Shown in pieces: positions 43,349 to 52,516 of a DNA stretch of 64,000 bases (positions are counted from its first letter, which is position 1; every line of letters starts with the position of its first letter). Source of the DNA: Luteimonas endophytica. GTDB taxonomy: Bacteria > Pseudomonadota > Gammaproteobacteria > Xanthomonadales > Xanthomonadaceae. The position numbers and the translations under genes are program-made. The notes below the pieces were generated by a model. That model was not told where the DNA came from, searched no databases, and was given only the letters and a program-made list of their open reading frames with translations. The stretch is from assembly GCF_029887875.1 (NCBI RefSeq), contig NZ_JARXRM010000035.1:1-64000 (forward strand). The letters are read 5' to 3'.

Positions 43349-44163
43349 TGCTGCTCACCATCGCCCACGACACCCGCTACCACTACGGCAAGCCTGCCTG
43401 GCTGGTGGTCCAGGCGCTGCGGCTGTGGCCGGCCCCCAGCGAAAGCCAGAAGGTGAAGTACTGGCGCGTGGAGGTGAACGGCAAGCCGTTGCGGCCCACC
43501 GGCGTGGACGGCTTCGGCAACCCGGTGGCCACCCACGCCATCGATCGACAGGTCAGCGACCTGCACCTGGCGGTGCATGCGCAGGTGCTTACCCACGACC
43601 GCAGCGGCGTGCACGGCGACGACGCCGGCGGGCTGCCGCCGATGTTCTTCCTCAAGCCGACGCCGCTCACCCAGCCGTCGGCGGGCATCATCGCCCTGGC
43701 GGACGCCGCGGCGGGCGAGGGCGAGGCGCTGGAGCGCCTGCACCGCCTGGCCAACGCCGTGCGCGACAAGGTGGACTACGTCAGCGATACCTCCGACGCC
43801 TGCACCAGCGCCGGCGAGGCCTTCGAGGCCGGCACCGGCGTCTGCCAGGACCACGCGCAGGTGCTGATCGCCGCCGCCCGCCACCTGGGCTATCCGGCCC
43901 GCTACGTCAGTGGCTACCTGTGCCCGATGGAGGCCGGGTTCCCGGCCGCCAGCCACGCCTGGGCCGAGCTGTTCGTCGACGGGCTGGGCTGGGTCGGGTT
44001 CGACCCGGCCAACCGGGTGTCCCCGGACGAGCACTACGTGCGCGTGGCCTGCGGCCGCGACTACCGCGACGCCGCGCCGGTGCGCGGCATGCGCCGCGGC
44101 GGCGCCGAGGAAACGCTGAAAGTGGATGTGAACATCACCCAATCGGTGCAGACTACCCAGTAG
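43348..44163 (+). CDS. Transglutaminase-like cysteine protease of the Anbu cluster
   Basis: This encodes 271 residues. An N-terminal beta domain (LTIAHDTRYHYGKPAWLVVQALRLWP) precedes the transglutaminase core with catalytic triad Cys in AGTGVCQDHAQVL, His in AASHAWAELFVDG, and Asp in WVGFDPANR. It is likely a peptidase or isopeptidase. Start codon overlaps the previous stop by one base; Anbu follows 26 bases downstream. Confidence 0.94.
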   Translation: MLLTIAHDTRYHYGKPAWLVVQALRLWPAPSESQKVKYWRVEVNGKPLRPTGVDGFGNPVATHAIDRQVSDLHLAVHAQVLTHDRSGVHGDDAGGLPPMFFLKPTPLTQPSAGIIALADAAAGEGEALERLHRLANAVRDKVDYVSDTSDACTSAGEAFEAGTGVCQDHAQVLIAAARHLGYPARYVSGYLCPMEAGFPAASHAWAELFVDGLGWVGFDPANRVSPDEHYVRVACGRDYRDAAPVRGMRRGGAEETLKVDVNITQSVQTTQ

Positions 44164-44189
44164 AGTCCACCGTTTTGCGGAGATCCTGA

Positions 44190-44933
44190 GTGACCTACTG
44201 CGTTGGCTTGCTGCTCGACCAGGGCCTGGTGATGCTGGGCGATACCCGCACCAATGCCGGGTTCGACAACATTTCCTGCTTCTCGAAGCTGCAGAAATAC
44301 CACGTGCCGGGCGAACGCCTGATCGCCACCCTGAGCGCGGGCAACCTGGCGATCTCCCAGGCCGTGCTGAACCTGATCCAGGAAGGCCTGCCGGATCCCG
44401 AGACCGGCCAGGTGGAAACCATCTACACCGCGCCCACCATGTTCCGCGCCGCGGCCCTGGTGGGGGAGGCCGTGCGCCGCGTGCACCGCACCCACGGCGA
44501 GGCGATGAAGCAGCAGGGCGTGGGATTCGACGTGTCGATCATGCTGGGCGGGCAGATCGCGGGGCGCACGCTGCGGCTGTTCCACGTGTATGCCGCCGGC
44601 AACTTCATCGAAGCCACCACCGATACGCCCTACCTGCAGATCGGCGAACACAAGTACGGAAAACCGATGCTGGACCGCGCCATCACCAGCAACACCAGCC
44701 TGATCGAAGGGGTCAAGCTGGCCCTGATCTCGATGGATTCCACGCTGCGCTCGAACCTGAGCGTGGGCATGCCGCTGGACCTGCTGGTCTACCGCAAGGA
44801 CAGTATCGACGGGGTGGTGGAGCAGCGCATGGACGAGGGCGACGAGTATTTCGCCATGATCCGGGAGCGCTGGTCGAAGGCGCTGAGCGAGGCGCACCGG
44901 CAGATCCCGGCGCCGGACTGGCTGTCGCCCTAG
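44190..44933 (+). CDS. Anbu (ancestral beta subunit) proteasome-type peptidase
   Basis: This encodes 247 residues from a GTG start. The N-terminal T-Y-C-V-G after Met provides the Ntn-hydrolase nucleophile Thr once Met is removed. GLLLDQGLVMLGDTRTNAGFDN, KLQKYH with the catalytic Lys, and ATLSAGNLAISQAV are Anbu signatures. Homologues form open helical multimers. It is the last gene of the ATP-grasp/alpha-E/transglutaminase cluster. Substrate unknown. Confidence 0.95.
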   Translation: MTYCVGLLLDQGLVMLGDTRTNAGFDNISCFSKLQKYHVPGERLIATLSAGNLAISQAVLNLIQEGLPDPETGQVETIYTAPTMFRAAALVGEAVRRVHRTHGEAMKQQGVGFDVSIMLGGQIAGRTLRLFHVYAAGNFIEATTDTPYLQIGEHKYGKPMLDRAITSNTSLIEGVKLALISMDSTLRSNLSVGMPLDLLVYRKDSIDGVVEQRMDEGDEYFAMIRERWSKALSEAHRQIPAPDWLSP

Positions 44934-45156
44934 GCCGGAGCCGCGCCGGCGACCGGCCGGTCCGAGAAGTGAACCGGCGTCCGCGCCGCGACCTCGGCGC
45001 GGGTTTTGACGCGGGTTTCGCCGCTGCTGCGCTTCAATCCAGCGCGCGTCGCCGCGATCCGGCCGCGGCGCCGGGCCGGGGGCCGTGCAGTCTGCGGTCG
45101 CAGTCGCATGGCTGGCGCTGCAACTCCACCTCCGTTCGTTCCGAAGAGGAATCTAC

Positions 45157-46236
45157 GTGCTCACCTTCGTCCTGTTGGCCGCTGGCTTGGTTGCGCTGGT
45201 ACTCGGCGCCGAGCTGCTCGTGCGTGGGGCCTCCCGGCTCGCCCTGTCGCTCGGGATCTCGCCGCTCGTGGTCGGCTTGACCATCGTGGCGGTCGGTACC
45301 AGCTCACCCGAGGTCGCCGTCTCCGTGGGTGCGGCGGTGGGGGGCCAGACCGACATCGCGGTGGGCAACGTGGTCGGCAGCAACATCTTCAACGTCCTGC
45401 TGATCCTCGGCCTTTCTGCGCTGATCATCCCACTGGCGGTGAACGCGCAGATCGTGCGGCAGGAGGTGCCGATCATGATCGGGGCGTCGCTGCTGTTGCT
45501 GACCTTCGGACTCGACGGCCGCGTCGGCCGGGTGGAGGCCGGGACGTTGCTCGCATTGCTGGTGGCCTACGTCGGATTTCTCATCGTGCAGTCGCGGCGC
45601 GAGCAGCAGGCGGGCGCCGATGCAGCGGCCGCGACCGGCGCGATGCCCGTCGACAAGCCGGCCACGCGCAATGTTCCCCTGCAGCTGCTGTGGATCTGCG
45701 CAGGTCTCGGGCTGCTGGTGCTGGGTTCGAACCTCCTGGTCGATGCGTCGATCGCGCTGGCTAGCGCGATCGGCGTCAGCGACGTGGTGATCGGCCTGAC
45801 GATCGTCGCGGCGGGCACCTCCATGCCCGAAGTCGCGACGTCGATCATGGCCGCCCTGCGCGGGGAGCGCGACATCGCGATCGGAAACGTCGTCGGCAGC
45901 AACATCTTCAACATACTCGGCTGCCTGGGTCTCGCCGGGGTGGTGTCGTCCGCGGGACTGCCGCTGGCGCCCTCGTTGCTGAATTTCGATCTCTGGGTGA
46001 TGCTTGCGGTGGCGTTCGCCTGTCTGCCGGTATTCCTCACCGGACGCACCATCGCCCGGTGGGAAGGCGCGATATTCGTCTTTTATTATGTGGCCTACGT
46101 GGCCTATCTGATCCTCGCCGCGCAGCAGCACGATGCGCTCGAGGCGTTCAGCGGCGTGATGCTCGGCTTCGTGGTGCCGATCACCGTGATCACGTTGGTG
46201 GTCGCGGTGTCCAGGCCTGCCGCGCGGCCGGAGTAG
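45157..46236 (+). CDS. CaCA family Na+/Ca2+ (cation/H+) exchanger
   Basis: This encodes 359 residues. GTG 45157 is chosen because GAAGAGGA ends 6 bases upstream. Ten or so membrane helices are arranged in two inverted halves, each with an alpha-repeat: GLTIVAVGTSSPEVAVSV...GNVVGSNIFN and GLTIVAAGTSMPEVATSI...GNVVGSNIFN. The Glu in SPE/MPE binds the cation. It should extrude calcium using a Na+ or H+ gradient across the inner membrane. Confidence 0.94.
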   Translation: MLTFVLLAAGLVALVLGAELLVRGASRLALSLGISPLVVGLTIVAVGTSSPEVAVSVGAAVGGQTDIAVGNVVGSNIFNVLLILGLSALIIPLAVNAQIVRQEVPIMIGASLLLLTFGLDGRVGRVEAGTLLALLVAYVGFLIVQSRREQQAGADAAAATGAMPVDKPATRNVPLQLLWICAGLGLLVLGSNLLVDASIALASAIGVSDVVIGLTIVAAGTSMPEVATSIMAALRGERDIAIGNVVGSNIFNILGCLGLAGVVSSAGLPLAPSLLNFDLWVMLAVAFACLPVFLTGRTIARWEGAIFVFYYVAYVAYLILAAQQHDALEAFSGVMLGFVVPITVITLVVAVSRPAARPE

Positions 46237-46480
46237 CGCTCCCCCCTTCGGTGCGACGTTCGGCTCCGCCGGCGCCGGGCTGTCGCAACGCACGACCGGC
46301 CAAGGCCTTCTTCGCACGTCCGCGTCCATATGAGCTCGTTGGCGATACGCACGCCACCGGTATCGAACGTTGAACGAGGCCCAACAGCGCTGCCGTTCGT
46401 TCAGGAGAAGAGGGGCGATTTCATGCTGTCTTGCAAGGCCGGTGGTTAGCGTAGGGAACTCCCCCAACCCGGAGACCGCC

Positions 46481-47065
46481 GTGAACGCATTTCCAGATAT
46501 CCGAATTCGCGCATCGTGCCTGGCCGCTTGTGTCGGCTTGGCGTTGCTGGCCGGCTGCAGCGAGCCGGAGCCCGTTCAGGATGCCGGCCTCGACGAGGCC
46601 CCGCCGGCGGCCGAACGCGAGGTCGCCGAACCCGGAGACAGCGCGGACGCCGACGACGCCGCCGTGGGGGCCGTGGTGATCGCGCCCATGCCGCCGCCAC
46701 CCGCCGAGACGGACACGAACGAGATTCCGGTCGACGTCATCATGATCACCCCGGCGCCGCACCTTGGACAGGCGGTGACCGGCACCGTGGAGGTGGCCGA
46801 GGTCCCGTTCGATCGCGGCTTCTGGATCGAGAAGAACGGGCAGCGGATGTTCGCCATGATCGCGCAGTCGCCCAACATGGAGGACGAGGTGCATGTGGAG
46901 GCGGGCCAGACGCTTCGGCTGGCCGGCGTCGTCTACAGCAGCGAGTTGGCGTCCGACATCGCAGGCGAGGTCGAGCCGGGTGCGATGGAGGCGATCGCCG
47001 GCCAGCCGGCCTTCCTGCTCGTGGACGCCCGCAATATCTCGGTGATCGACGCCCCGGAGCGTTGA
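46481..47065 (+). CDS. Lipoprotein, hypothetical
   Basis: This encodes 194 residues from GTG 46481, with GGAG 6 bases upstream. The lipobox is LLAGC. An acidic Pro/Ala/Glu-rich linker (to ~residue 75) leads to a C-terminal domain of ~110 residues (TGTVEVAEVPFDRGFWIEKNG, EVHVEAGQTLRLAGVVYSS) with a beta pattern of an OB-like fold. No family recognised. It precedes another exported protein gene. Confidence 0.7.
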   Translation: MNAFPDIRIRASCLAACVGLALLAGCSEPEPVQDAGLDEAPPAAEREVAEPGDSADADDAAVGAVVIAPMPPPPAETDTNEIPVDVIMITPAPHLGQAVTGTVEVAEVPFDRGFWIEKNGQRMFAMIAQSPNMEDEVHVEAGQTLRLAGVVYSSELASDIAGEVEPGAMEAIAGQPAFLLVDARNISVIDAPER

Positions 47066-47148
47066 GTCGTTCCGCGGAACGTGCCCGGCCGGCGTGGGTG
47101 CCCGCTTGGCGCACCGTTCCCCATCGAACTCAACTCAGGAGTCCCAAC

Positions 47149-47610
47149 ATGACTATCAAACGATTCGCAAGCTGGAGTTCTGCCGTGATGCTGTGCGCAT
47201 CGGCCGGCATCGCCGCCGCGCAAACGCACAAGGAGATCGAACCTGTCGTCCCGGTTGGACCGCCGGTCACTCCGGTGGCCGAGGTCCCGACCGGCCCGAC
47301 CGTGCAACCCGTGGTTCCGGTGGAAAGCCTGCGCGGGGTAGACACGGTGACGCTGGATACGCCACGCGGCCCCGTGGTCGTGGTGTCGTGGCCGACCTCG
47401 GCCGGCCCCGCCGCGCTGAGCCCGGACAACAACATCGAGTTCGGGCGCGTGGATAGCAACGATGACGGCTACATCACGCGTCAGGAACTCACGGCCGCCG
47501 CGCCCGGCAGCGCCGCCGCCGGGCGGCTGGCCAATCGCTTCGAGGCGATGGACACCAACCGCGACGGCAGGCTCGATACCCAGGAGATTCTGGTCTGGGT
47601 GCATCGCTGA
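47149..47610 (+). CDS. Secreted EF-hand protein
   Basis: This encodes 153 residues with CAGGAG upstream. A signal peptide ends near AAAQ; then a Pro/Val-rich linker (VVPVGPPVTPVAEVPTGP). Two canonical calcium-binding EF-hand loops lie near the C-terminus: DSNDDGYITRQE and DTNRDGRLDTQE. It probably binds calcium in the periplasm or outside. Proximity to a calcium-type exchanger gene is suggestive only. Confidence 0.85.
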   Translation: MTIKRFASWSSAVMLCASAGIAAAQTHKEIEPVVPVGPPVTPVAEVPTGPTVQPVVPVESLRGVDTVTLDTPRGPVVVVSWPTSAGPAALSPDNNIEFGRVDSNDDGYITRQELTAAAPGSAAAGRLANRFEAMDTNRDGRLDTQEILVWVHR

Positions 47611-47672
47611 GGTCCATGGCGCGCTCGATGCGCGGTAGGCGCCTTTGGGCGGGTCACCCGCCAGGCGCCCGG

Positions 47673-47702
47673 AACGGCCACTCCAGCGTGGCCGTTTTTT
47701 TT
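47673..47702 (+). terminator. Rho-independent terminator after the EF-hand gene
   Basis: A 9-bp perfect stem AACGGCCAC/GTGGCCGTT with a 6-base loop is followed by a run of eight T ending at 47702. It is the clearest intrinsic terminator in the window. Confidence 0.9.
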
Positions 47703-47856
47703 GGCGAAGCGGCGCGCCGAGGCTTCCGCGTTCACCCGCACCGGTCGTTCCCCGCGGTGCCGGTGACCCCGGTCACTGGCACTTCGGGAAGGCAACCAGG
47801 ATCGACCCGGTTTCCGCGACAATGGGCGTCTCCTGGGCCCTCTTTCACCGATCCTC

Positions 47857-48735
47857 ATGCTCCCATTGCGCGTGACGCTGATGTCCCTGCTGCTTGCGGC
47901 CAATACCGTGCTGCACGTGGTGCCCTTGCTGGTGGTGGCGTTGGTCAAGGCGGCGTTGCCGCTCGATCGCCTGCGCAAGGCCAGCAATCCCATGCTCACC
48001 GGTCTGGCCGAAAGCTGGATCGGGGCGAACAGCTGGATGGTGGACCGCTTCAGCCGCGCGCACGTCCAGGTGCAGGAAGACGTGGCGCTGCAGCGCGATG
48101 GCCATTACCTGGTGCTGGCCAACCACCAGAGCTGGGTGGACATCGTGGTGCTGCAGAAGGTGTTCAACCGGCGCATTCCGCTGCTGCGGTTCTTCCTGAA
48201 ACGGCAGTTGTTCTGGGTGCCGCTGCTGGGGCTGGCCTGGTGGGCGCTGGATTTCCCGTTCATGGGCCGGCACACCCCGAAGCAGATCGCGCGCCGCCCC
48301 GAGCTGGCCCGGCGGGACATCGAGGCCACCCGCCGCGCCTGCGAGAAGTTCCGCGAGATCCCGGTGGCGATCATGAATTTCGTCGAGGGCACCCGGTTCA
48401 CGCCGGCCAAGCACGCGCGGCAAGGCGCGCCCTACCGGCACCTGCTCAAGCCGAAGTCGGGCGGTGCGGCGTTCGTGCTGGACGCGATGGGGCAGGGGCT
48501 GCACGCGATCCTCGACGTCACCATCGCCTATCCCGGCGGGCGGCCGTCGCTGGTGGACCTGATGGCCGACCGTGTCCCGGCGATCCGCGTGCACGTGCGC
48601 CAGCGCCCGATCCCCGCGGAGCTGCTGCACGGCGACTACCAGAACGACCGTGCCTTCCGGGTCCGCTTCCAGCAATGGATGAACGGGCTGTGGCAGGAGA
48701 AGGATGCGGACATGGCGCGGCTGCTGGGCGGCTGA
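47857..48735 (+). CDS. Acyltransferase (PlsC/YihG-like)
   Basis: This encodes 292 residues. A first membrane segment (LMSLLLAANTVLHVVPLLVVALV) is followed by the PlsC motifs: HQSWVD (HX4D catalytic block), RFFLKRQLFWVPLLGLAWWALDFPFM, and FVEGTRFTP. The order and length match the YihG/LpxL-unrelated 1-acylglycerol-phosphate acyltransferase family on the inner membrane. Physiological acyl acceptor likely lysophospholipid. Confidence 0.9.
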   Translation: MLPLRVTLMSLLLAANTVLHVVPLLVVALVKAALPLDRLRKASNPMLTGLAESWIGANSWMVDRFSRAHVQVQEDVALQRDGHYLVLANHQSWVDIVVLQKVFNRRIPLLRFFLKRQLFWVPLLGLAWWALDFPFMGRHTPKQIARRPELARRDIEATRRACEKFREIPVAIMNFVEGTRFTPAKHARQGAPYRHLLKPKSGGAAFVLDAMGQGLHAILDVTIAYPGGRPSLVDLMADRVPAIRVHVRQRPIPAELLHGDYQNDRAFRVRFQQWMNGLWQEKDADMARLLGG

Positions 48736-48753
48736 GCGCCTTTCCGCGCACCG

Positions 48754-50742
48754 TCAGAACCTGAGCCGCACCCCGCCATTGACCACGAAACCGTCCGACG
48801 GCGCCCATGCGTCCACCGTCCATCGGCCATCGGGCGCGGGCCGGGGCAGGGTCATGGGGTGGTGCCGGGTCTGCCGGACGTCGAGGATGTTCTCGAGATT
48901 GAGGAACAGGCTGGCGCTGCCCAAGGTGATCTCGCCGAGGGCGCCGAGTTCGACGTACGAGCGGCCGGTCGGGCGGTAAGGGTTGCCGTCCAGGGTCTGA
49001 CGGCCGGTGTAGTACGCCTCCAGCCCGAGGCGGCCGCGCCCGTGCCGTTCCCACATGGCGACCAGCCCGGCGGTGTGGCGCGGGGTCAGGGGCACGCGGC
49101 GGCGACCGGCCTCGGAGGGATCCGGCTCGGTCGCGTCGGTGTACACGTAGCTGCCGGTCAGCACGTAATCCCGCCAGCGGTAGCGCAACAGCAGTTCGCT
49201 GCCGCGGGTGCGGGTGGTGCCGGCGGCGTTGACCAGGCGCACGCGCTCGCTGCCATCGGCCGCCGTGATGGGCTCGAGCCGCACGGCGCCGTCGATGGCC
49301 GAGGCGAACAGGGTGACCCCGGTTTCCAGCCCGCCGACCGCATAGCCCAGGTCGAGAGAGCCCGTGGCGGCGGTCTCCGCCTCCAGCCCCGCCAGCGGTT
49401 CGAGCCGCGACAGCCCGGCCGCTTCGATCTCCTCCACGAACGGGGTGGGTGCGTGGAAGCCGCGGCCCATCGAGGCGCGGAACGTCCATCGACCAGGGCG
49501 GTAGAGCAGGGACACGCGGGGGCTGAAATGATGCCCGTATTCGCTGTGGCGGTCCCAGCGGGCGCTGCCGGCGAGGGTGAGCTGGTCGCCCAGCGCGTGC
49601 TCGGCCTGTGCGAACAGCGCCGGTACCGTGTAGCGGTAGTCGAACGCCCCGAAGGTGCGCGAGCGGAAATCGTCGGTCTGCACGGCGGCGCCGGCGAGCC
49701 AGGACGTGTCTCCGGCCCACGAGGCGTAGGCGGCCTCGGCGAACCCGGTCCGGTGGCGGTCGTTTTCGACCACCGGGCCGAACCGGTGCCGGTGATCGGT
49801 CGTCATCGCCGAGGCGCGCAGGTGCAAGGTGTCGCTGTCTGCCACCGGCAGCTCGACGACCGTGCCCGCATCCAGGCGCGTGGTGTCCTGCGTCAACGGG
49901 AACGGCCTGCCGTCCGGCATCCGCGCGCCGGCGAGCGTGCCGCCCGCGCGGTCCTCGGTCATCGCGCCGAAGGTCACCAGCGCCTTGCCCCCGTCGGGGG
50001 CGTTCCAGAACAGCCGCGGCCGCACCGTCCAGCGGTCGAAGCCCGGCATGTCGATCCAGCCATCCTGGTCGAGGTCCTGGCGGGCCTGGTCGTGGAAGCC
50101 GCCGACCAGCGAGTAGCTCCAGCGATCGCCCAGCGGCGAGGCGGCGTAGGCGGTGATGTCGTGCCCGTCGCGGCTGGTGGTGTTGAAGAGAAGTTCGGTC
50201 TGGCGGCGTTCGCCGGGGCGCCGTGAGATCAGGTTGATGACGCCACCCAGTGCCGAGGGGCCATACAGGGCCGAGGCCGCCCCCTTGATGATCTCCACCT
50301 GGCCCAGGTCGGTGGGCGGAATCTGCAGCAGTCCGATCGACGAGGCCTGCCCGCCGTACAGCGGCAGTCCGTCCGCCAGCAACTGCGTATAGCGCCCCCG
50401 CATGCCCTGCATGCGGATGTTCGCCGCGCCCAACGCGGGCGAGGTGACCTGCACCCGCACGCCGCCGGTCTCGGCGACCAGCATGGCGATGTTGCCGGGG
50501 GTCATCAGCAGCTTCTCCTCGATCTCCTCCTGCCCGATCACCTCGACCCGGATCGGCTCCTCGGAGATGCGGCGGCCCGAGCGCGTGGATTGAACGACGA
50601 CGGCGTCCAGTTCGACCGCGTCGTGCTCATGCTCGTCGTGGCGGTCCTGGGCGACCGCCGCGGAGGGGGCGGCCGAGGCGGCGAGCAGGCAGGCGGCGAT
50701 CGCCAGCGGCGGTCGGGGGCGGAGCGGGGCGAGTCGATGCAA
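48754..50742 (-). CDS. TonB-dependent outer-membrane receptor, possibly for zinc
   Basis: This encodes 662 residues if started at TTG 50742; no in-frame ATG lies near the signal peptide and an ATG at 50755 is in another frame. The signal ends AAVAQ, then a His-rich DRHDEHEHD segment. The plug domain is at ~50-160 (ISEEPIRVEVIGQEEIEE as TonB-box region, SALYGPSALGGVINLISRRPGE), followed by a 22-strand barrel ending GGVRLRF. His-rich extracellular-facing or periplasmic stretches are typical of zinc receptors such as ZnuD; that substrate is inferred. Confidence 0.88.
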   Translation of the reverse strand: MHRLAPLRPRPPLAIAACLLAASAAPSAAVAQDRHDEHEHDAVELDAVVVQSTRSGRRISEEPIRVEVIGQEEIEEKLLMTPGNIAMLVAETGGVRVQVTSPALGAANIRMQGMRGRYTQLLADGLPLYGGQASSIGLLQIPPTDLGQVEIIKGAASALYGPSALGGVINLISRRPGERRQTELLFNTTSRDGHDITAYAASPLGDRWSYSLVGGFHDQARQDLDQDGWIDMPGFDRWTVRPRLFWNAPDGGKALVTFGAMTEDRAGGTLAGARMPDGRPFPLTQDTTRLDAGTVVELPVADSDTLHLRASAMTTDHRHRFGPVVENDRHRTGFAEAAYASWAGDTSWLAGAAVQTDDFRSRTFGAFDYRYTVPALFAQAEHALGDQLTLAGSARWDRHSEYGHHFSPRVSLLYRPGRWTFRASMGRGFHAPTPFVEEIEAAGLSRLEPLAGLEAETAATGSLDLGYAVGGLETGVTLFASAIDGAVRLEPITAADGSERVRLVNAAGTTRTRGSELLLRYRWRDYVLTGSYVYTDATEPDPSEAGRRRVPLTPRHTAGLVAMWERHGRGRLGLEAYYTGRQTLDGNPYRPTGRSYVELGALGEITLGSASLFLNLENILDVRQTRHHPMTLPRPAPDGRWTVDAWAPSDGFVVNGGVRLRF

Positions 50743-50927
50743 GGGTGCGTTCCATGGAGCGTGTGGGGCCGCGGGCCGCGCATTGCGCGCCCGGAATTGT
50801 ACCGGCCCGCGGCCATTCAACGGTTCGGCGAATGGAAGGTGGCGGGTTTGGTCGCGGCATCGCGACTTCATCCTGGAGACCGGTATTCACCTGACCGGTC
50901 CGCACCCACCCGCATCGGAGAATCAAC

Positions 50928-51773
50928 ATGCGTTTCCCTCGCTTTTCCCCCGCAGCCGCCCTGCTCGTGGGCGGACTCCTGCTGTCGACCAATGCCCTGG
51001 CCGGGTCCCACAAGGCCTGGTACATCGATGACATCCACGGCCATTTCGAATACGGCGACCTGTCGGCCGGCAACACCAAGCTGACCATCCCGAACAGCGC
51101 CTGCGGCCGGCGTTGGGAGCTGCCGTCCTACTATCGCTGGGTCGGCCACTACGCCGACACCCTTTTCTCTGCGGACCTGTATTCCACCGTCGAGATCTGG
51201 GTGCCCAAGGCGGGCTGCCCGCACGAGAACGAAATCGTGTTCCAGACCCAGGCGGGGCAGGTCTTCACCCCGGTGGAGGGGACGCACTACCTGGAGCTGT
51301 ATTCCAACTACGGCAGCAAATGGATCGGCGCCGATGGCAAGCACCTCTCGTGCCTGCCCGGTTGCGTTCCCCTTGGCGGCTGGAAGTACAAGGCCAACGC
51401 CCATTCGTGGGGCAACGTCGAGGCCTTGCTGTTGGACATCAGGCAGGCGTTGCCCGGTGGGGACGCGAGACGCATCGATGCGATGCTGGCCGAAGCCGAA
51501 CAGCGCCTGCCCGCGTTGATCGAGCAGATCGGGGGCCGCATCCAGGAGCGGCGGCGAACCGATCTGGATGGGTTCGAGCGCACCATCGCCGACCTGGAGG
51601 ACGCCGCGGGCAGGAGCCTGCAGCTGAGCAGGAAGCACTTGCTCGACTGCCGGGGCAACGTGGCGACCCGCTCGTCGCACGAGGCTTACGTCGACTGCAG
51701 CCAGGCACTGGATGCGCTCGAGCGTGCCGATGCGCTGTTCGGCCTCGCCGAGAGCGAGTGGTCCGATCTCTAG
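50928..51773 (+). CDS. Secreted hypothetical protein
   Basis: This encodes 281 residues. The signal peptide ends NALAGS. Residues ~25-155 form a Cys-containing domain rich in aromatics (AWYIDDIHGHFEYG, YYRWVGHYADTLFS, LELYSNYGSKWIGADGK, CLPGC); residues ~160-280 are a helical coiled region with two Cys. No family recognised. Divergent from the TonB receptor. A strong hairpin follows the stop codon. Confidence 0.72.
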   Translation: MRFPRFSPAAALLVGGLLLSTNALAGSHKAWYIDDIHGHFEYGDLSAGNTKLTIPNSACGRRWELPSYYRWVGHYADTLFSADLYSTVEIWVPKAGCPHENEIVFQTQAGQVFTPVEGTHYLELYSNYGSKWIGADGKHLSCLPGCVPLGGWKYKANAHSWGNVEALLLDIRQALPGGDARRIDAMLAEAEQRLPALIEQIGGRIQERRRTDLDGFERTIADLEDAAGRSLQLSRKHLLDCRGNVATRSSHEAYVDCSQALDALERADALFGLAESEWSDL

Positions 51774-51781
51774 CCCGATCC

Positions 51782-51813
51782 GCTGCCGCGCTCGTTTTGC
51801 GGAGCGCGGCAGC
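51782..51813. terminator. 12-bp perfect hairpin between converging genes
   Basis: GCTGCCGCGCTC (51782-51793) and GAGCGCGGCAGC (51802-51813) pair perfectly around the loop GTTTTGCG, just 8 bases past the secreted protein's stop and 15 bases before the TrmY-like gene end. A bidirectional terminator is likely, although the following bases are not T-rich. Confidence 0.6.
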
Positions 51814-51828
51814 TCGCCGGCGCGTACG

Positions 51829-52422
51829 CTATCGCTGGTCCAGCTCGTAGTGGATCAGGCTCACGCATTGCGACGCGAACAGCATCGTGGATCCCAGCGC
51901 GATCCTTTTCGCGCCCAGGCGCTCGAGGCTGTGGAAGGTCTTCTTCGGCATCGGGATGTGGTCGGTGAGCAGGAAGCACGGGTTGCCGGCGAACGCCTGC
52001 TCGCGGATCGCTGCGCCTTTACGGTCCATGACGAACAACTGGTGATCCTCGGCCAGCGCCTGCACCAGCCGCTCGAAGCTGGTGGTGCGCACCGCCACGC
52101 CCGGTTCCACCGGCCGGGTTTCGTCCTTGCCCATGCCCCTGGACGCATCCAGCGCGTTGGCGATCCTGCCCAGCAGCGCCCTTTCGTCGAAGCCGCCGAT
52201 GCCCTGCATGGCGTTGGCGTCGAAGCTGATGGTGCGGGAAAAGTCCCGGGTGCTTTCCAGCACCAGGTGGACGGCGACGTCCGGGCGATGCGACTGGGCC
52301 ACGAAAATCGCGTTCATCAGGGCGTGCGCGAGGATCTCGGGATGCGCCTGCTTGCCCACCGACGCCAGCAGGGCCTGGCTGTCGGTGGGGGCGGCGCGCG
52401 CTCTGAGGACGAAGGTTCGCAT
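51829..52422 (-). CDS. TrmY-like SPOUT-fold RNA methyltransferase (DUF358)
   Basis: This encodes 197 residues. MRTFVLRARAAPTDSQALL at the N-terminus, RPDVAVHLVLESTRDFSRTISFDAN, and FLLTDHIPMPKKTFHSLERLGAKRIALG (the knotted SAM-binding region) match the TrmY family, which methylates pseudouridine 54 in archaeal tRNA. Members occur sporadically in bacteria, where the role is uncertain. It follows the large A-T-AOS gene by 94 bases on the same strand. Confidence 0.85.
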   Translation of the reverse strand: MRTFVLRARAAPTDSQALLASVGKQAHPEILAHALMNAIFVAQSHRPDVAVHLVLESTRDFSRTISFDANAMQGIGGFDERALLGRIANALDASRGMGKDETRPVEPGVAVRTTSFERLVQALAEDHQLFVMDRKGAAIREQAFAGNPCFLLTDHIPMPKKTFHSLERLGAKRIALGSTMLFASQCVSLIHYELDQR

Positions 52423-52516
52423 GGGTGTCCTGGGGGCTGGGCGGTGCACGCCACGGAACGTGCGCGCCCATTCTCCCTGCAAACCGGGGCCGGGGTCGAC
52501 GCGTCGCGGCTCCTGC

